From: Acanthopleura granulata
Taxonomy: Eukaryota; Mollusca; Polyplacophora; Chitonida; Chitonidae
DNA length: 64,000 bases
NCBI GenBank assembly: GCA_016165875.1
Contig: JABBOT010000010.1
Coordinates: 11,435,700-11,499,699 of the forward strand
Direction: 5' to 3'
The first letter of the stretch is position 1; each line of letters opens with the position of its first letter. Shown piece by piece: positions 55,901 to 58,914 of this stretch. A program made the translations under genes and the position numbers. The notes under the pieces are model-generated. The model saw only the letters and a list, made by a program, of their open reading frames with translations, ran no database searches and was not told where the DNA came from.

Positions 55901-57929
55901 TCATGTCCTCCGTAACTCATCTTACTAAAAAGTATAATATAAGATCGAAATCGAACTAGTATAGCAGTCAGGAATTATCACAATCTTCAACAGTCGTGTG
56001 TAAAAAGAGAAAAAAATGAAGTATCACTAGATACAGAAACGGGACAATTATTTTTTCAGCCTACCACTGATATCCAATAAAAAATGAAAATCAGACACGC
56101 ATGAAAAATGACACTTTTGTTTTAAAAATACCCTGGAAAGTTATACAGGTCATCATCAAAATGTTTTCGAAAACAACAGTATATAAATTTATTAAAAATT
56201 CAAACAATTGGAGTGCAGGCTGTTTCTGCCTCTCCGCATAACATCTTAAACTATTCTTGCGACACAATTCGTGACAGAGATCAAGACCTTAACGATAAAA
56301 CTAAGAAAAAAATTACACATCACCTGAAGTTTCAGGGAGGTATAAACGTTATATCACGTTTTATAATTAAAAGAAATGGAAATACTATGAAAACAAACAC
56401 TTCCCTCTGAACATTTAATAAACGGTGTCTCCCAACATTAATATTCATTGGACCTTATAGTGTGCGGGTGGAATTGTTTATTCCTGATCCGACTCGGTGT
56501 TACTCCTGACAGATGTTTGGCAATGGTAAGGGACAATCCCGAATGAATTGGTCTTATTTTGATGTGAGGAATCAGGTCACGAAGACTTTGACCGCACAAG
56601 CCCATTAAAATGTTTGAACCTCAGTGGCACCCACGTGGCCTCTTACAAGGATTCCCTTGTCTTCCTAGAAGAAAAAGAAATAACACTAATAATATATTCT
56701 ACCAAGAAGCCAATCGTTTGATCTGTCACGGATGGCTTCCCTAAATCCTCATATGCCAATCCTGCCAGGAAATTCACTATAAATGAAGTCACAATCAGTT
56801 ACATTGTTCTAACCTTAAATGACAACACCAACAATGTTTTCGAAACAAAAAGAGATAAACGAACCACAATTTCGACTTTACGTCACATTGTCAAATCAAA
56901 GTGTTTGAAAATTACCAATGATTATTTTTCACAGAAAACTTGTACAATCTTAAGTAATAATGGTAGGAGCGTGTTGACACTAACTTGAAAACTGAAGGCG
57001 TTGCGGTTGAATAGTTCATTATGGTGTAAGGCCATGTGGGCAAAGTCGTGGCCATATTGTGACGAGAACATTTTCAAACCAGGAATAATTGAATAGTTTT
57101 CAAAATTACGGTTGAGAGCACTCACAACCAAATGAAACAGACGAATATGTGTAATATAAGAAATTAAACTTCAGCTAAAATTTGAAAACCATTGTTACAA
57201 TATTTTAAATACATAATTATAAAATAAAAAAATGTGTAGCGATGTAGAAAAATTAGACTTTGTGATACAATCCAATTGATTTTGAATCTAGCATTACAGT
57301 CAGATAATACAGACATAAAGTGTACTGTGTAGAATGTTTGCATTGCAGGTAGTCTACAATCAACTAGGATATGTTTGTTACGGTATTGGGTATCACATCC
57401 AACTCTCTCGGGCACAACGCTCTCATCGGGGAGAAAATTGTGTGTTAAACGAGAACACCTCGGGAAAACTATTTGTTCTCTCCCAGAGTGAATGTATGAA
57501 TTTTACTTCAGTTAAAATCCGAAACGAAATCCCTACCGATGTCAAGGTATAGCGACTGATTTCGTTTGACTCGTGTCAAATTATGTATCCCCGTGTGACT
57601 GTAATACTCGGACAAAAAGTGGAACCGTATGAAAATAGTATTTTAATATATGGTAATAAGACTTTGACAGTGTAATTGTCTTTGGCCGTTGTCTATTTTT
57701 GCTGAAGTTACTGAAAGCTAAAGTTGTATTTCCCTTTTTATCTTCGACAGAAAGACACCAGGGCGACTGGATGTTTGCTTGCTTTTCCAGCGATGCTTTA
57801 CATGGTTCTCTACTTCAGCAGCGTTTTAGTGGTTACTTTTGGTTTGCCGTTTGCCATTATGCTGCCGTTATATTTGAGAATTTCCACAGTCTTATGGAAA
57901 AGTAGCAAGGAGTGCGTACAACTGAAAAG
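4952..57929 (+). CDS. Class A (rhodopsin-like) GPCR gene, 6 exons seen, 3' part outside window
   Basis: Gene-level entry joining exons 4952-4997, 15184-15630, 38218-38339, 41898-42022, 53754-53877 and 57751-57929. They give 1043 coding nt, about 347 residues, in one open frame. Intron phases agree at each junction (1, 1, 0, 2, 0). The predicted plasma-membrane receptor has a cleavable signal peptide, an extracellular tail of about 125 residues with several N-glycosylation sequons, TM1 with the GN motif, TM2 with LASSD, the TM3 cysteine, an ERYIAICEPLKA segment at the end of TM3, the TM4 Trp, an ECL2 Cys and TM5 with its Pro. ERYIAIC.P.KA followed by a Cys-Thr step recalls TRH/ghrelin/neuromedin-type peptide receptors, but the subfamily and ligand are not established. 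TM6-TM7 and the C-tail must lie to the right of the window. The introns hold nearly all the repeats listed here. Exons 3-6 are strong; joining exon 1 to exon 2 is an inference from phase and signal-peptide character. Confidence 0.75.
5160..5400 (+). mobile_element. LINE (I/Nimb-like) 3' end of ORF2
   Basis: Matches the last ORF2 segment of the family. It includes a CxxxHSRPTHSFIL block, then the region equivalent to 14480-14640 (gttgactttgtagactttccaca). It is truncated at 5' and lies just inside intron 1 of the receptor. Confidence 0.6.
5415..5645. repeat. ggtgatg-rich non-coding repeat element, copy 1
   Basis: Dense run of ggtgat/atcacc words on both strands (for example aatggtgataatatcaccaaa and aaatggtgatggcgg). 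These can pair with one another. A similar block lies at 23500-23660. No coding potential; the class is unknown. Confidence 0.4.
6427..7668 (+). pseudogene. LINE ORF1 (CCHC nucleic-acid-binding protein), decayed
   Basis: ORF1 proteins of this LINE type bind element RNA and act as nucleic-acid chaperones. The longest open piece (6720-7115, 131 residues) carries a good first zinc knuckle, CFFCQRFGHGRGQC (C-x2-C-x4-H-x4-C). The second knuckle is damaged (CSRYAQAGQERLDC: a Cys became Tyr and the His became Gln). The third is CCNCSGAHVTSKDC, followed by a basic KEKEI stretch. Downstream pieces in other frames (7136-7435 and 7432-7719) give the Ser/Thr-rich C-terminal region (FNKFG.LEDFDPITSGADM, SSAPGKSSSRSSRK). 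Frameshifts near 7115 and 7430 show it is dead. Confidence 0.75.
8694..8885 (+). mobile_element. tRNA-derived SINE, 3'-truncated
   Basis: Starts ggcctccgtggctcaatctg, a tRNA-like head with box A character, followed by agttcaagtccagctcatg (box B-like) and the conserved body cggccgtacgtgggaaggtc, ccccgagctctgcccggttt, taatactggccgccg. The A/T-rich tail seen in other copies (caaataaataaata) is missing. It resembles molluscan V-SINE/RUDI-type SINEs, though the family name is unverified. Confidence 0.75.
8975..9985 (+). repeat. Minisatellite, ~44-bp unit, about 20 degenerate copies
   Basis: Repeats of the pattern acattcctcaacatg.acac.tatacctcacaagcacgtcaatg, with units near 44 bp (for example 8979-9022 and the next). 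The open frames at 9080-9289 and 9610-9894 are just this repeat being read through and are not genes. Divergence between units is about 10-30 percent by eye. Confidence 0.85.
10019..10158. repeat. Short inverted-repeat (MITE-like) element
   Basis: Left end tacggaaccgtaaaaatgac and right end cttttacggtcccgtgtag are inverted copies (acgg-accgtaaaa). The interior also pairs partly (agagaaaagaaa against ttttttctctag). No coding potential. Confidence 0.45.
10452..10524 (+). mobile_element. SINE 3' tail fragment
   Basis: ccgccgacatataagtgaaatattcttgagta followed by caccaaataaata(taaa)n. This is the 3' end of the SINE family seen more fully at 34655-34930. The head and body are absent. Confidence 0.65.
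10777..11218. mobile_element. Non-autonomous element with terminal inverted repeats and triplicated interior
   Basis: The left end (gcttggtgcacaaacacaac...agccctacaaa) and right end (ttttgtagggtttaaaaggttgcgtttgtgttccaag) are inverted copies over about 35-40 bases. Inside, a unit of roughly 125-160 bp is repeated three times; ctacaaa anchors lie at 10815, 10975 and 11100. Each unit carries aaatgaagtc, tggcgtc and ttaaattacgtcacactga-type blocks. No ORF. It is probably a DNA-transposon-derived MITE. Confidence 0.55.
11290..11700 (+). mobile_element. L1/Tx1-like LINE reverse transcriptase fragment
   Basis: The + frame at 11314 reads RISQYADDTQLILDGSQKSL, with the catalytic YADD box at 11326-11337. 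It is followed by a degenerate continuation resembling the palm region (LRLKINIEETKA, then a W/G-rich patch) in shifted frames. The orientation is opposite to the two larger L1-like fragments at 560-2060 and 26500-27790. It is a small dead fragment. Confidence 0.65.
11701..12529. other. Intronic stretch without recognised features
   Basis: AT-rich, with no open frame over 60 codons that looks coding and no recognised repeat. It lies inside intron 1 of the receptor. Two imperfect copies of a ccaccaggatagtttggac-like block occur near 11815-11885. Confidence 0.3.
12530..14830 (+). mobile_element. LINE (I/Nimb-like), internally deleted + copy
   Basis: 5' UTR (12530-12860), collapsed ORF1 remnant (12860-13260, keeping SLEDVGPSTSDANVMDTSPA), endonuclease N-terminus (13268-13740: KIVYWNCGGLR...ALCQQET). 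A deletion then removes the whole reverse transcriptase and joins directly to the RNase H region (13770-14340), the ORF2 C-terminus (14340-14650) and the 3' UTR, ending near gttaaaccataatcacccactc (14790-14820). Length is 2.3 kb against an estimated 5.3 kb for the intact element. Confidence 0.8.
13628..14206 (+). pseudogene. LINE ORF2 fragment: endonuclease remnant fused to RNase H
   Basis: The longest open frame of this copy (192 residues) exists only because the deletion joined an endonuclease piece (DELCYLHPGNGSYSAINLTITD) to the pre-RNase H and RNase H region (LIISQSFTEIKAIHPNFKFL, then VDRSKYGDIVAAETVLQQR, SSIFSAEDRVILLVLSY, ICSDSLSCLLA). The three acidic positions of RNase H are recognisable (the Asp in VDRS, the Glu in AED, the Asp in SDSL). 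The frame stops before the final catalytic Asp region. It is not a host gene. Confidence 0.75.
15035..15122 (+). mobile_element. LINE 3' UTR tail fragment
   Basis: cggctgaaatattgccgaggtggcgttaaaccataatgatccattc matches the 3' terminus of the family at 52320-52375. It lies about 60 bases upstream of receptor exon 2. Confidence 0.5.
15184..15630 (+). CDS. GPCR exon 2: extracellular N-tail and start of TM1
   Basis: Acceptor ctatttttttcag ends at 15183 and donor gtgaga begins at 15631. The 447-nt exon is fully open. It encodes a polar, acidic/basic tail with NTT, NNT and NHT sequons, a LICVDEICLN stretch with two cysteines that could pair, and a predicted amphipathic segment (KKIAEEQLKVLEAEIAG). 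It then enters a hydrophobic helix (LRLVFVASIFGVIALLGIT), the first half of TM1. It ends with one base of a Gly codon, which the next exon completes to give ...LLGITGNILIIS, the GN motif of TM1. A tail of about 125 residues is long for a peptide GPCR. Intron 2 that follows is 22.6 kb, packed with mobile elements. Confidence 0.8.
15640..16429. other. Start of receptor intron 2, no recognised features
   Basis: AT-rich non-coding sequence. The minus frame at 15708-15938 is open but has no recognisable motif and is treated as chance. Confidence 0.3.
16430..16870 (-). mobile_element. LINE fragment: ORF1 C-terminus and endonuclease N-terminus
   Basis: The minus strand carries the end of ORF1 (SSFQTSNKFAFFEDVVLSTS-like, then RRQYISPQKADLGPNINH) and the first endonuclease residues, matching 47400-47780 and 35560-35760. 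Frames are interrupted. Confidence 0.65.
16925..17170 (+). mobile_element. LINE endonuclease fragment, opposite orientation
   Basis: ttatgttcggtctgcattcc...ttgcatgacttaaaagaacaactg...attatgggcgattttaatgc matches the middle of the endonuclease at 7970-8090 and 62000-62075. It sits head to head with the preceding minus fragment. Confidence 0.65.
17170..17460. repeat. tatggg-rich non-coding element
   Basis: Repeated tatggg/cccata words in both orientations (ttccatatggggaaag, tcgtatgggacccaa, tgtatgggaac, ccgtatggggcccac), many partly palindromic. No known class. Confidence 0.35.
17461..18934. other. Intronic stretch without clear features
   Basis: Non-coding by eye. Around 18600-18820 an open + frame (65 residues) is bounded by a ttcatacag acceptor-like site and a tcagtaag donor-like site, but it shows no domain I recognise. 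It has phase and content unlike the receptor and is not called as an exon. Confidence 0.3.
18935..19232. mobile_element. MITE with GGGGCCC termini
   Basis: Left end ggggcccgtcttacaaagat and right end acttggtaagatgggcccc are inverted copies over about 28-30 bases (GGGGCCC.TCTTAC.AAG.TGGAGTA). The 298-bp element has no ORF of its own; the minus frame at 18945-19193 simply reads through it. No clear target-site duplication was found, so superfamily is open. Confidence 0.65.
19589..19816 (-). mobile_element. tRNA-derived SINE, diverged full-length copy
   Basis: In + coordinates it starts with the A/T tail as (ttta)n, then gattggtg..., and passes through the body (attatggtgggcaaat...) to cggcctgagctggacttgaactcac (box B-like). 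It ends at the tRNA head aagtcacggaggccc. The body is shorter and more diverged than at 34655-34930. Confidence 0.7.
19817..20789. other. Intronic stretch without recognised features
   Basis: AT-rich. The short + frames at 19826 and 20336 lack domain features and are taken as chance. Confidence 0.3.
20790..22605 (+). mobile_element. LINE (I/Nimb-like) ORF2, endonuclease to mid-RT plus 3' tail
   Basis: Endonuclease (20800-21470, including cattttcccatcatcctagaaca), RT N-terminal region (21480-21900) and RT palm (21950-22540: WITGNSPPSWREAYVIPVPK, NNYLPISLTS, RQGRSTLDDLVRFETF, then a degraded QGSILS). A deletion removes the YxDD box and RNase H and joins to a 3' tail (22552-22605, ctgaaaagttgccactgagg...cattcattcat). 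Frames are broken in many places. Confidence 0.8.
22606..23499. other. Intronic stretch, simple repeats only
   Basis: Contains a G-run (22720-22738) and a (TATG/TA)n patch (22858-22890). The + frame at 23024-23257 has no recognised domain. Confidence 0.3.
23500..23660. repeat. ggtgatg-rich non-coding repeat element, copy 2
   Basis: tcaccaatcgatggtgatggtataggctatcaccattt and neighbours form overlapping inverted words like those at 5415-5645. Non-coding. Confidence 0.4.
23661..24130 (+). mobile_element. LINE fragment: ORF1 knuckle joined to RNase H region
   Basis: 23670-23745 reads as the first CCHC knuckle of ORF1 (MCFTCQKFGHGKG). It switches within a few bases to the pre-RNase H part of ORF2 (23760-23930: NHIAEASIKLEDIALIRFPE, FWLLQQPKFIFD) and a decayed RNase H core up to about 24130. 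All of the endonuclease and RT are missing. Confidence 0.65.
24131..25394. other. Intronic stretch without firm features
   Basis: Both strands are open over 24660-24890, but composition and lack of motifs argue against a gene. No recognised repeat. Confidence 0.3.
25395..25545 (+). mobile_element. LINE ORF2 3' end fragment
   Basis: ttttatcccggatgggagcagtgctcgcgagtgtgttgg...acccaatacggcatca matches the ORF2 C-terminal region of the LINE (compare 14500-14600 and 52070-52130). Confidence 0.55.
25546..26213. other. Intronic stretch without recognised features
   Basis: AT-rich, with no plausible coding frame or repeat. Confidence 0.3.
26214..26358 (+). mobile_element. tRNA-derived SINE, 5'-truncated
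   Basis: Starts mid-body (gcaacctgtagatcgtcgtgggtttccc), continues cgggctctgtccgatttct, and ends with gagtacggcataaaaaccag then (aaata)n. The tRNA-like head is missing. Confidence 0.75.
26500..27790 (-). mobile_element. L1/Tx1-like LINE, RT connector and C-terminal region, decayed
   Basis: The minus frame at 27504-27743 reads INCAARIEELKLHSQKWRLR followed by SLTLLCKITVIKSLVLSKMI and LSLPSPP. This is the same W..R.LTL.GKI.VIKSL pattern as in the 560-2060 copy, with the PDR-TKRSTI region just below. The frame at 26730-26924 (LHYVLQLSMEAERRHSAFYD) lies further toward the C-terminus. The 26640-26660 region encodes a CCHC-like tail remnant (ttacaatcatcaccatc). Multiple frameshifts. Confidence 0.65.
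28020..29428 (+). pseudogene. Ty3/gypsy-type pol relic: RNase H end and integrase
   Basis: 28032-28268 carries the end of the RNase H/tether region (KGKDSAADFISRHP) and the pre-integrase linker. 28313-28560 holds the integrase HHCC zinc finger (LAHEGHQGI...LACQ, with the first Cys of the CxxC pair replaced). 28652-28849 and onward hold the integrase core: DDYSRYPIVKIVKP gives the first Asp, RDNGPSFQSNEF the second, and NGEAE the Glu. The remaining open frame (28862-29428, 188 residues) is the integrase C-terminal part. At least three frameshifts or stops separate the pieces. No LTRs, gag, protease or RT were found nearby. The source is a retrotransposon, and this copy is dead. Confidence 0.8.
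29429..31279. other. Long intronic stretch without recognised features
   Basis: Nearly 1.9 kb of AT-rich sequence. I looked for a downstream LTR of the gypsy relic and for LINE blocks and found neither. Confidence 0.3.
31708..31977 (-). pseudogene. LINE RNase H domain
   Basis: The minus frame reads MYTDGSEDGARVASAAVLEQ, then SSIFSAEARTIHLV, then ICSDSLPCLLGI. The catalytic Asp (TDGS), Glu (AEA) and Asp (SDSL) of RNase H are all present. This domain degrades template RNA during target-primed reverse transcription in LINEs that have it. Its presence supports placing the family in the I-like group rather than L1. Confidence 0.8.
32753..33046 (-). pseudogene. LINE reverse transcriptase palm with intact YVDD
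   Basis: The frame contains MGVPQGSILSLTLLSIKING and SLYVDDSLICHRAKNMNNIE. The two catalytic aspartates are intact. Upstream RT blocks with the first catalytic Asp (FFDLEKAYD-type) are missing from this copy, which starts at the (TA)n run. Confidence 0.8.
33853..34275 (-). pseudogene. LINE reverse transcriptase palm
   Basis: This 140-residue open piece contains FDPEKAYDTAWKYGILKDL (first catalytic Asp region), HEQEMGVSQGSILS (Pro of PQGS changed to Ser) and SLYVDDFVMCYSGKNINN. The upstream piece at 34263-34499 supplies CREAYVIPVPNSDKDHSDLN and NNYRPIALTN, followed by ERMINDRLVW. Together these are the classic RT blocks 1-5. A frameshift separates the two pieces. Confidence 0.8.
34655..34930 (-). 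mobile_element. tRNA-derived SINE, best-preserved copy with target-site duplication
   Basis: In + coordinates the tail (ttta)n and gattgctattttacgccgta come first. The body follows (ttacggtgggagaaaaccggg, cagagcccgggggaaaccct, accttcccccgtacggacgg), then agcatgagctggacttgaac (box B), and the tRNA-like head ends gcgcgctaactgactgagccacggaggcc. Perfect 11-bp duplications (ctgctgttaat) flank it at 34644-34654 and 34931-34941. The element is inserted in the minus LINE copy, in the same orientation as its host. Open frames across it are not genes. Confidence 0.9.
37461..38217. other. End of receptor intron 2
   Basis: Non-coding. A weak LINE 3'-end-like block (gacattatggctagcgatgctg) sits near 37770-37810. 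The polypyrimidine tract and acceptor of receptor exon 3 end at 38217. Confidence 0.35.
38218..38339 (+). CDS. GPCR exon 3: TM1 end, ICL1, TM2
   Basis: Acceptor tctgctctcttccag ends at 38217 and donor gtaaag begins at 38340. The exon supplies the end of TM1 (GNILIISGVVN, with Asn1.50), the first intracellular loop (YNKLRNSTS) and TM2 (VFLTGLASSDIVVLALCVPMQ). TM2 includes the conserved LAxxD aspartate 2.50 and the TM2 proline. It begins in phase 1 and ends on a complete codon. The reading frame runs open into the intron on both sides, so length alone would mis-call it as an 83-residue ORF; the splice signals and motif positions fix the true limits. Confidence 0.85.
38880..39185 (-). mobile_element. 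LINE 5' UTR fragment, rearranged
   Basis: The minus strand shares cctcagcctccaggatccc, aggcttcgggtcctattctgttcac and related blocks with the 5' UTR at 60000-60200. It is strongly diverged. Confidence 0.5.
39190..39700 (-). mobile_element. LINE ORF2 fragment: RT palm end and thumb
   Basis: The minus strand matches 32275-32840: caccaaggttgagtcttgg, attatatcgagagc and gatgtagaaaa blocks, down to tattgatatttttagcacagtaacgtg. It follows the 5' UTR fragment directly, so the pieces are not in element order without a large deletion. Confidence 0.6.
39822..40255. mobile_element. Long inverted-repeat (foldback) element, copy 1
   Basis: Left arm 39822-39996 and right arm 40128-40255 are inverted copies. 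The outer ends are catttagagcacggagttacag and the complement of ctgtagctctaagctctaaatg. Inner blocks are aactggaaaaccacag, gtagacttaccttcattctt and taccctccagcc, against their complements. A loop of about 130 bp separates the arms. The same family recurs at 42509-43047. No ORF of the element's own. It lies in receptor intron 3. Confidence 0.65.
40340..40900 (-). mobile_element. LINE fragment: ORF1 C-terminus and endonuclease start
   Basis: The minus strand carries the ORF1 C-terminal region (40644-40874, with TSDTSPVLPSHNISTQT) and pieces of the endonuclease start (40345-40540). It matches 47400-48050 of the minus copy downstream. Confidence 0.55.
41265..41640 (-). mobile_element. LINE 5' UTR fragment
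   Basis: The minus strand matches the 5' UTR at 2990-3250: gggagttccacgtcatcctcgat, gcaggtcgaa and caaaacatccgaa. Probably the 5' end of the same copy as 40340-40900. Confidence 0.55.
41898..42022 (+). CDS. GPCR exon 4: ECL1 and TM3
   Basis: Acceptor tttatttcatttag ends at 41897 and donor gtgagt begins at 42023. The exon encodes the end of TM2 and ECL1 (VLTYSFAGKELFSLYAC) and TM3 (RTVQLFKHFSLAMSSLTMTV) up to MSMER. The Cys at the top of TM3 (position 3.25) is the usual partner of the ECL2 cysteine. The exon stops after two bases of the Arg codon in the (D/E)RY motif. This phase-2 intron position is shared by many animal peptide receptors. The ECL1 Trp that many class A receptors carry is not seen. 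Confidence 0.85.
42509..43047. mobile_element. Long inverted-repeat (foldback) element, copy 2
   Basis: Left arm 42509-42680 and right arm 42875-43047 are inverted copies of about 172 bp with a 194-bp loop. Matching blocks include ggagctgtaactg, gttcttg, atacacataac, catgtaac, cagacccacagcaa and ggtggtcttgc/acc, up to cctgtcagcc/cagtcagcc. The right half of the loop (cacaccataacagggtcg...ttttgaggctg) also matches copy 1. Non-coding. It lies at the start of receptor intron 4. Confidence 0.75.
43048..43539. other. Intronic stretch without recognised features
   Basis: AT-rich, with no coding frame or repeat recognised. Confidence 0.3.
44141..44671 (-). pseudogene. LINE RNase H and C-terminal domain, catalytic residues lost
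   Basis: This 176-residue open frame reads LIVEQSFAEIKANYPDFKFN, then NNGDKAASASVLKQRVTWLR, FSGEARAVLLALSYPSSERT and GVIFCWIPYHTGIHGNTVVD. Compared with the copy at 31708-31977, the first catalytic Asp (TDGS) is gone, and SDSLSCL has become SAFLSYL, so the third acidic residue is lost too. Only the Glu and the final VD remain. The open frame is a chance survivor, not an active enzyme. Confidence 0.75.
46067..46300 (-). mobile_element. tRNA-derived SINE inside the minus LINE copy
   Basis: Tail tatttatttgattggtgttttacgccgtactcaag, body with acctgcggccgtagaagccagc, and tRNA-like head ending ctcggccacggag. It is diverged from the 34655-34930 copy. A second partial body lies immediately to the right. 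Confidence 0.75.
46301..46373 (-). mobile_element. Partial second SINE body
   Basis: After a palindromic C/G run (cccccccggggggggg) comes atacccacgaccatccacag...tggcaggcctttccacatgcggcc, the middle of the same SINE without head or tail. Confidence 0.6.
48960..49885 (+). repeat. Satellite array, ~180-bp unit, about five copies
   Basis: Anchors aac(g/t)ttgcaaaatgta lie near 49019, 49198, 49378, 49560 and 49738, giving spacings of 178-182 bp. Each unit also holds a taccat-atagatcact(t/c)c block, a catttagaaa block, a (t)caaacttctttctgta block and caaagtttc.aa.tttatt. Several open + frames across the array are repeat read-through, not genes. It lies in receptor intron 4 between two LINE pieces. 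Confidence 0.85.
49905..49990 (-). repeat. Inverted partial satellite unit ending the array
   Basis: ttggttacattttgcaacgttttcacagggtcagagc...cattttgtaataaacttgg is the reverse complement of the unit core (ccaagtttattacaaaatg...gctctgacc...aaacgttgcaaaatg). The array therefore terminates in an opposite-facing unit. Confidence 0.75.
50040..50470 (-). mobile_element. LINE ORF1 fragment
   Basis: The minus strand shares blocks with 48000-48250 (taacctggcagggtttctct, cactgacccaagtt, cctgatatgtaa) and keeps a broken knuckle region (SSHELCNVLKLQRSPR). It is separated from the larger minus copy by the satellite array and may be its displaced relative. Confidence 0.6.
50560..50945 (+). repeat. Dispersed repeat family 2, copy 1
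   Basis: Contains gtgtcattgtacatagagcg, gttagactataaatatgagc and cgtacgtagcacttttgtga, then tgcttcgccacttgctattt. The same blocks occur in the same order on the opposite strand at 55255-55562. Non-coding; class unknown. Confidence 0.6.
51130..52390 (+). mobile_element. LINE (I/Nimb-like) 3' portion: pre-RNase H to 3' end
   Basis: The + strand reads RT thumb end (YVEANYPFFTSQEYK), pre-RNase H (51290-51480), a damaged RNase H (51480-51730), post-RNase H (51780-51920: DTDIHGNTVVDGKAKAAL-like), ORF2 end (52050-52150) and the 3' UTR terminus aatatggctgaaagattgccagtgcggcgttaagcc then (attc)n near 52325-52378. Several stops. Confidence 0.8.
52391..53753. other. End of receptor intron 4
   Basis: No repeat or gene was recognised. 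The open minus frame at 52976-53212 lacks motifs. The tract ttcgctctcttcaag ending at 53753 is the acceptor of receptor exon 5. Confidence 0.3.
53754..53877 (+). CDS. GPCR exon 5: ERY motif, ICL2 and TM4
   Basis: Acceptor ttcgctctcttcaag ends at 53753 and donor gtaagt begins at 53878. The first base completes the Arg of ERY. The exon continues YIAICEPLKAKSYCTMKIAR (ICL2) and NCTLLLWLICMMVCIPVVF (TM4, with the conserved Trp4.50 and a proline near the outer end). It ends on a codon boundary. The ICL2 form ERYIAICxPxKA resembles vertebrate TRH-receptor and ghrelin/motilin-receptor loops. The resemblance is from memory of family motifs, not an alignment. Confidence 0.88.
54140..54650 (+). mobile_element. 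LINE fragment: RNase H region, decayed
   Basis: tgcaagttcaaagaacaactgcc (endonuclease block) runs straight into the pre-RNase H and RNase H region (54220-54500: aacagcatataattcagcaaag, gtgatatgcattgactctttatcttg) and the following segment (cgcgagggcatcccggtata). Most of the element between them is deleted. Confidence 0.6.
54720..55254. other. Intronic stretch without recognised features
   Basis: AT-rich with no plausible coding frame. Confidence 0.3.
55255..55562 (-). repeat. Dispersed repeat family 2, copy 2 (inverted)
   Basis: The complement carries gcgtcattgtacatagagct near 55555, ttagtctgtaaatataagcgacat near 55460, and cgtacgtagcac then ttcgccacttgctattttt near 55300-55340. The order matches 50560-50945. 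Confidence 0.6.
55980..56850 (+). mobile_element. LINE ORF1 fragment
   Basis: Starts at the ORF1 beginning (gtatcactagatacagaaacggga, compare 6430), passes HNILNYSCDTIRDRDQDLND (56213-56410) and the first knuckle region (56490-56560), and ends near the third knuckle (LNLSGTHVASYKD-like, 56600-56650) and post-knuckle (56700-56850). Stops interrupt every stretch. ORF2 is absent. Confidence 0.7.
56990..57535 (-). mobile_element. LINE 3' UTR and ORF2 end, antisense
   Basis: The minus strand matches the 3' end of the family: 57349-57480 is the complement of 14480-14620 and parallels 31290-31430 and 43915-44040 (agtctaca, tatgtttg..acggtattgggtatcaca, cactcggg, gtgttaa.cgagaa). 57000-57120 is the 3' UTR (tggtgtaaggccatgtgggcaaagtc). 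It lies in receptor intron 5. Confidence 0.65.
57751..57929 (+). CDS. GPCR exon 6: ECL2, TM5, start of ICL3
   Basis: Acceptor tttttatcttcgacag ends at 57750 in phase 0 and donor gtaaga begins at 57930. It encodes a short second extracellular loop (KDTRATGCLLAFPAMLYM, with the Cys expected to bond to TM3), TM5 (LYFSSVLVVTFGLPFAIMLP, with Pro5.50), LYLRI with Tyr5.58, and a basic loop start (LWKSSKECVQLK). It ends after two bases of a codon. No TM6-like exon (FxxCWxP) is visible between here and the right edge, so the remaining exons lie beyond the window. Confidence 0.85.
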
Positions 57930-58914
57930 GTAAGAAAAAATGAATATGATTGGATAAAGTATCACAGAAGTCGACCTCATCGAAGAAAGCAAACACGTCT
58001 TGTGTTGTTTTAGGACAGCTTTGGACAATCAGGCTTTGTCTTCGTAGAACATTTCATCAAATATATCCAGACAAAAGTCTTCACTCTAGGTTCTCGCATT
58101 TTATAATGAGTGAGCCTCTATTGTTGGTAATACGGACGAAGTGCGCAGAATCTCTAGGACTCTTATTTTTAATTATGTCTAATTGCGCTTAACCCGGGGC
58201 TAAGGGCCCCATATGCATCGTGCTGAGTGTGATCGCCACGTTGGATATATGAACAGTTGCAATCAAATGGCAACTGAGATACATACAACCTGATTGTGGA
58301 CACTAAAATAGTAGAATAAAATAAAATAGTAGAAGTTTTGAGTCCGTCCTAATATTTATATTTATGTATTTTTCTTTGTTCTTTGTGGGGTTTGTGTTAC
58401 TTCTCGTTTTTTGATACTGCTCTTGCGATTATTGACCCGTAACGCCCAGTGTGTTTTGCGGTTCTTACTCGAATGTCGGTTTCGACGCGTAGGTTAAGAT
58501 ATTTTAGCAATTTGTACTACTACGGGCATATTGTAAATCAATAGTTTTGCTTTCCAAAATGCCCACTTCCGATTTGCAGCTTGCTTAGGGCCATACAACA
58601 CATGAAACATCAGCTAATTATTTGAGTTATCGTAAGAGAAGTGTAAACATCATTTACATCCATCGTGAGAGGTGCACCAGTAACCTATTTAGAGAGCCAG
58701 AATATGCTCTACTTAAATGGCTTTCCTACTATCTAGAACAAATTCCTTTTTAAAGCCTCCGTGGAGGCAACCCGGAAACTAGTACACGAGAATGTAATTG
58801 GCTCTAACTCTAAATTATGTGATATATTACTGTATAAAATCTGCACGTCAAATGTAGCCATTTTCACATTGTCTGAATCAGTCACCTAAATAAATGGATG
58901 GTAGCTTAGATTTT
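57930..58914. other. Start of receptor intron 6, no recognised features
   Basis: Follows the donor of exon 6. An acceptor-like ttgtgttgttttag ends at 58013. Splicing there would add RTALDNQALSS and then a stop, which does not look like TM6. Confidence 0.35.
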
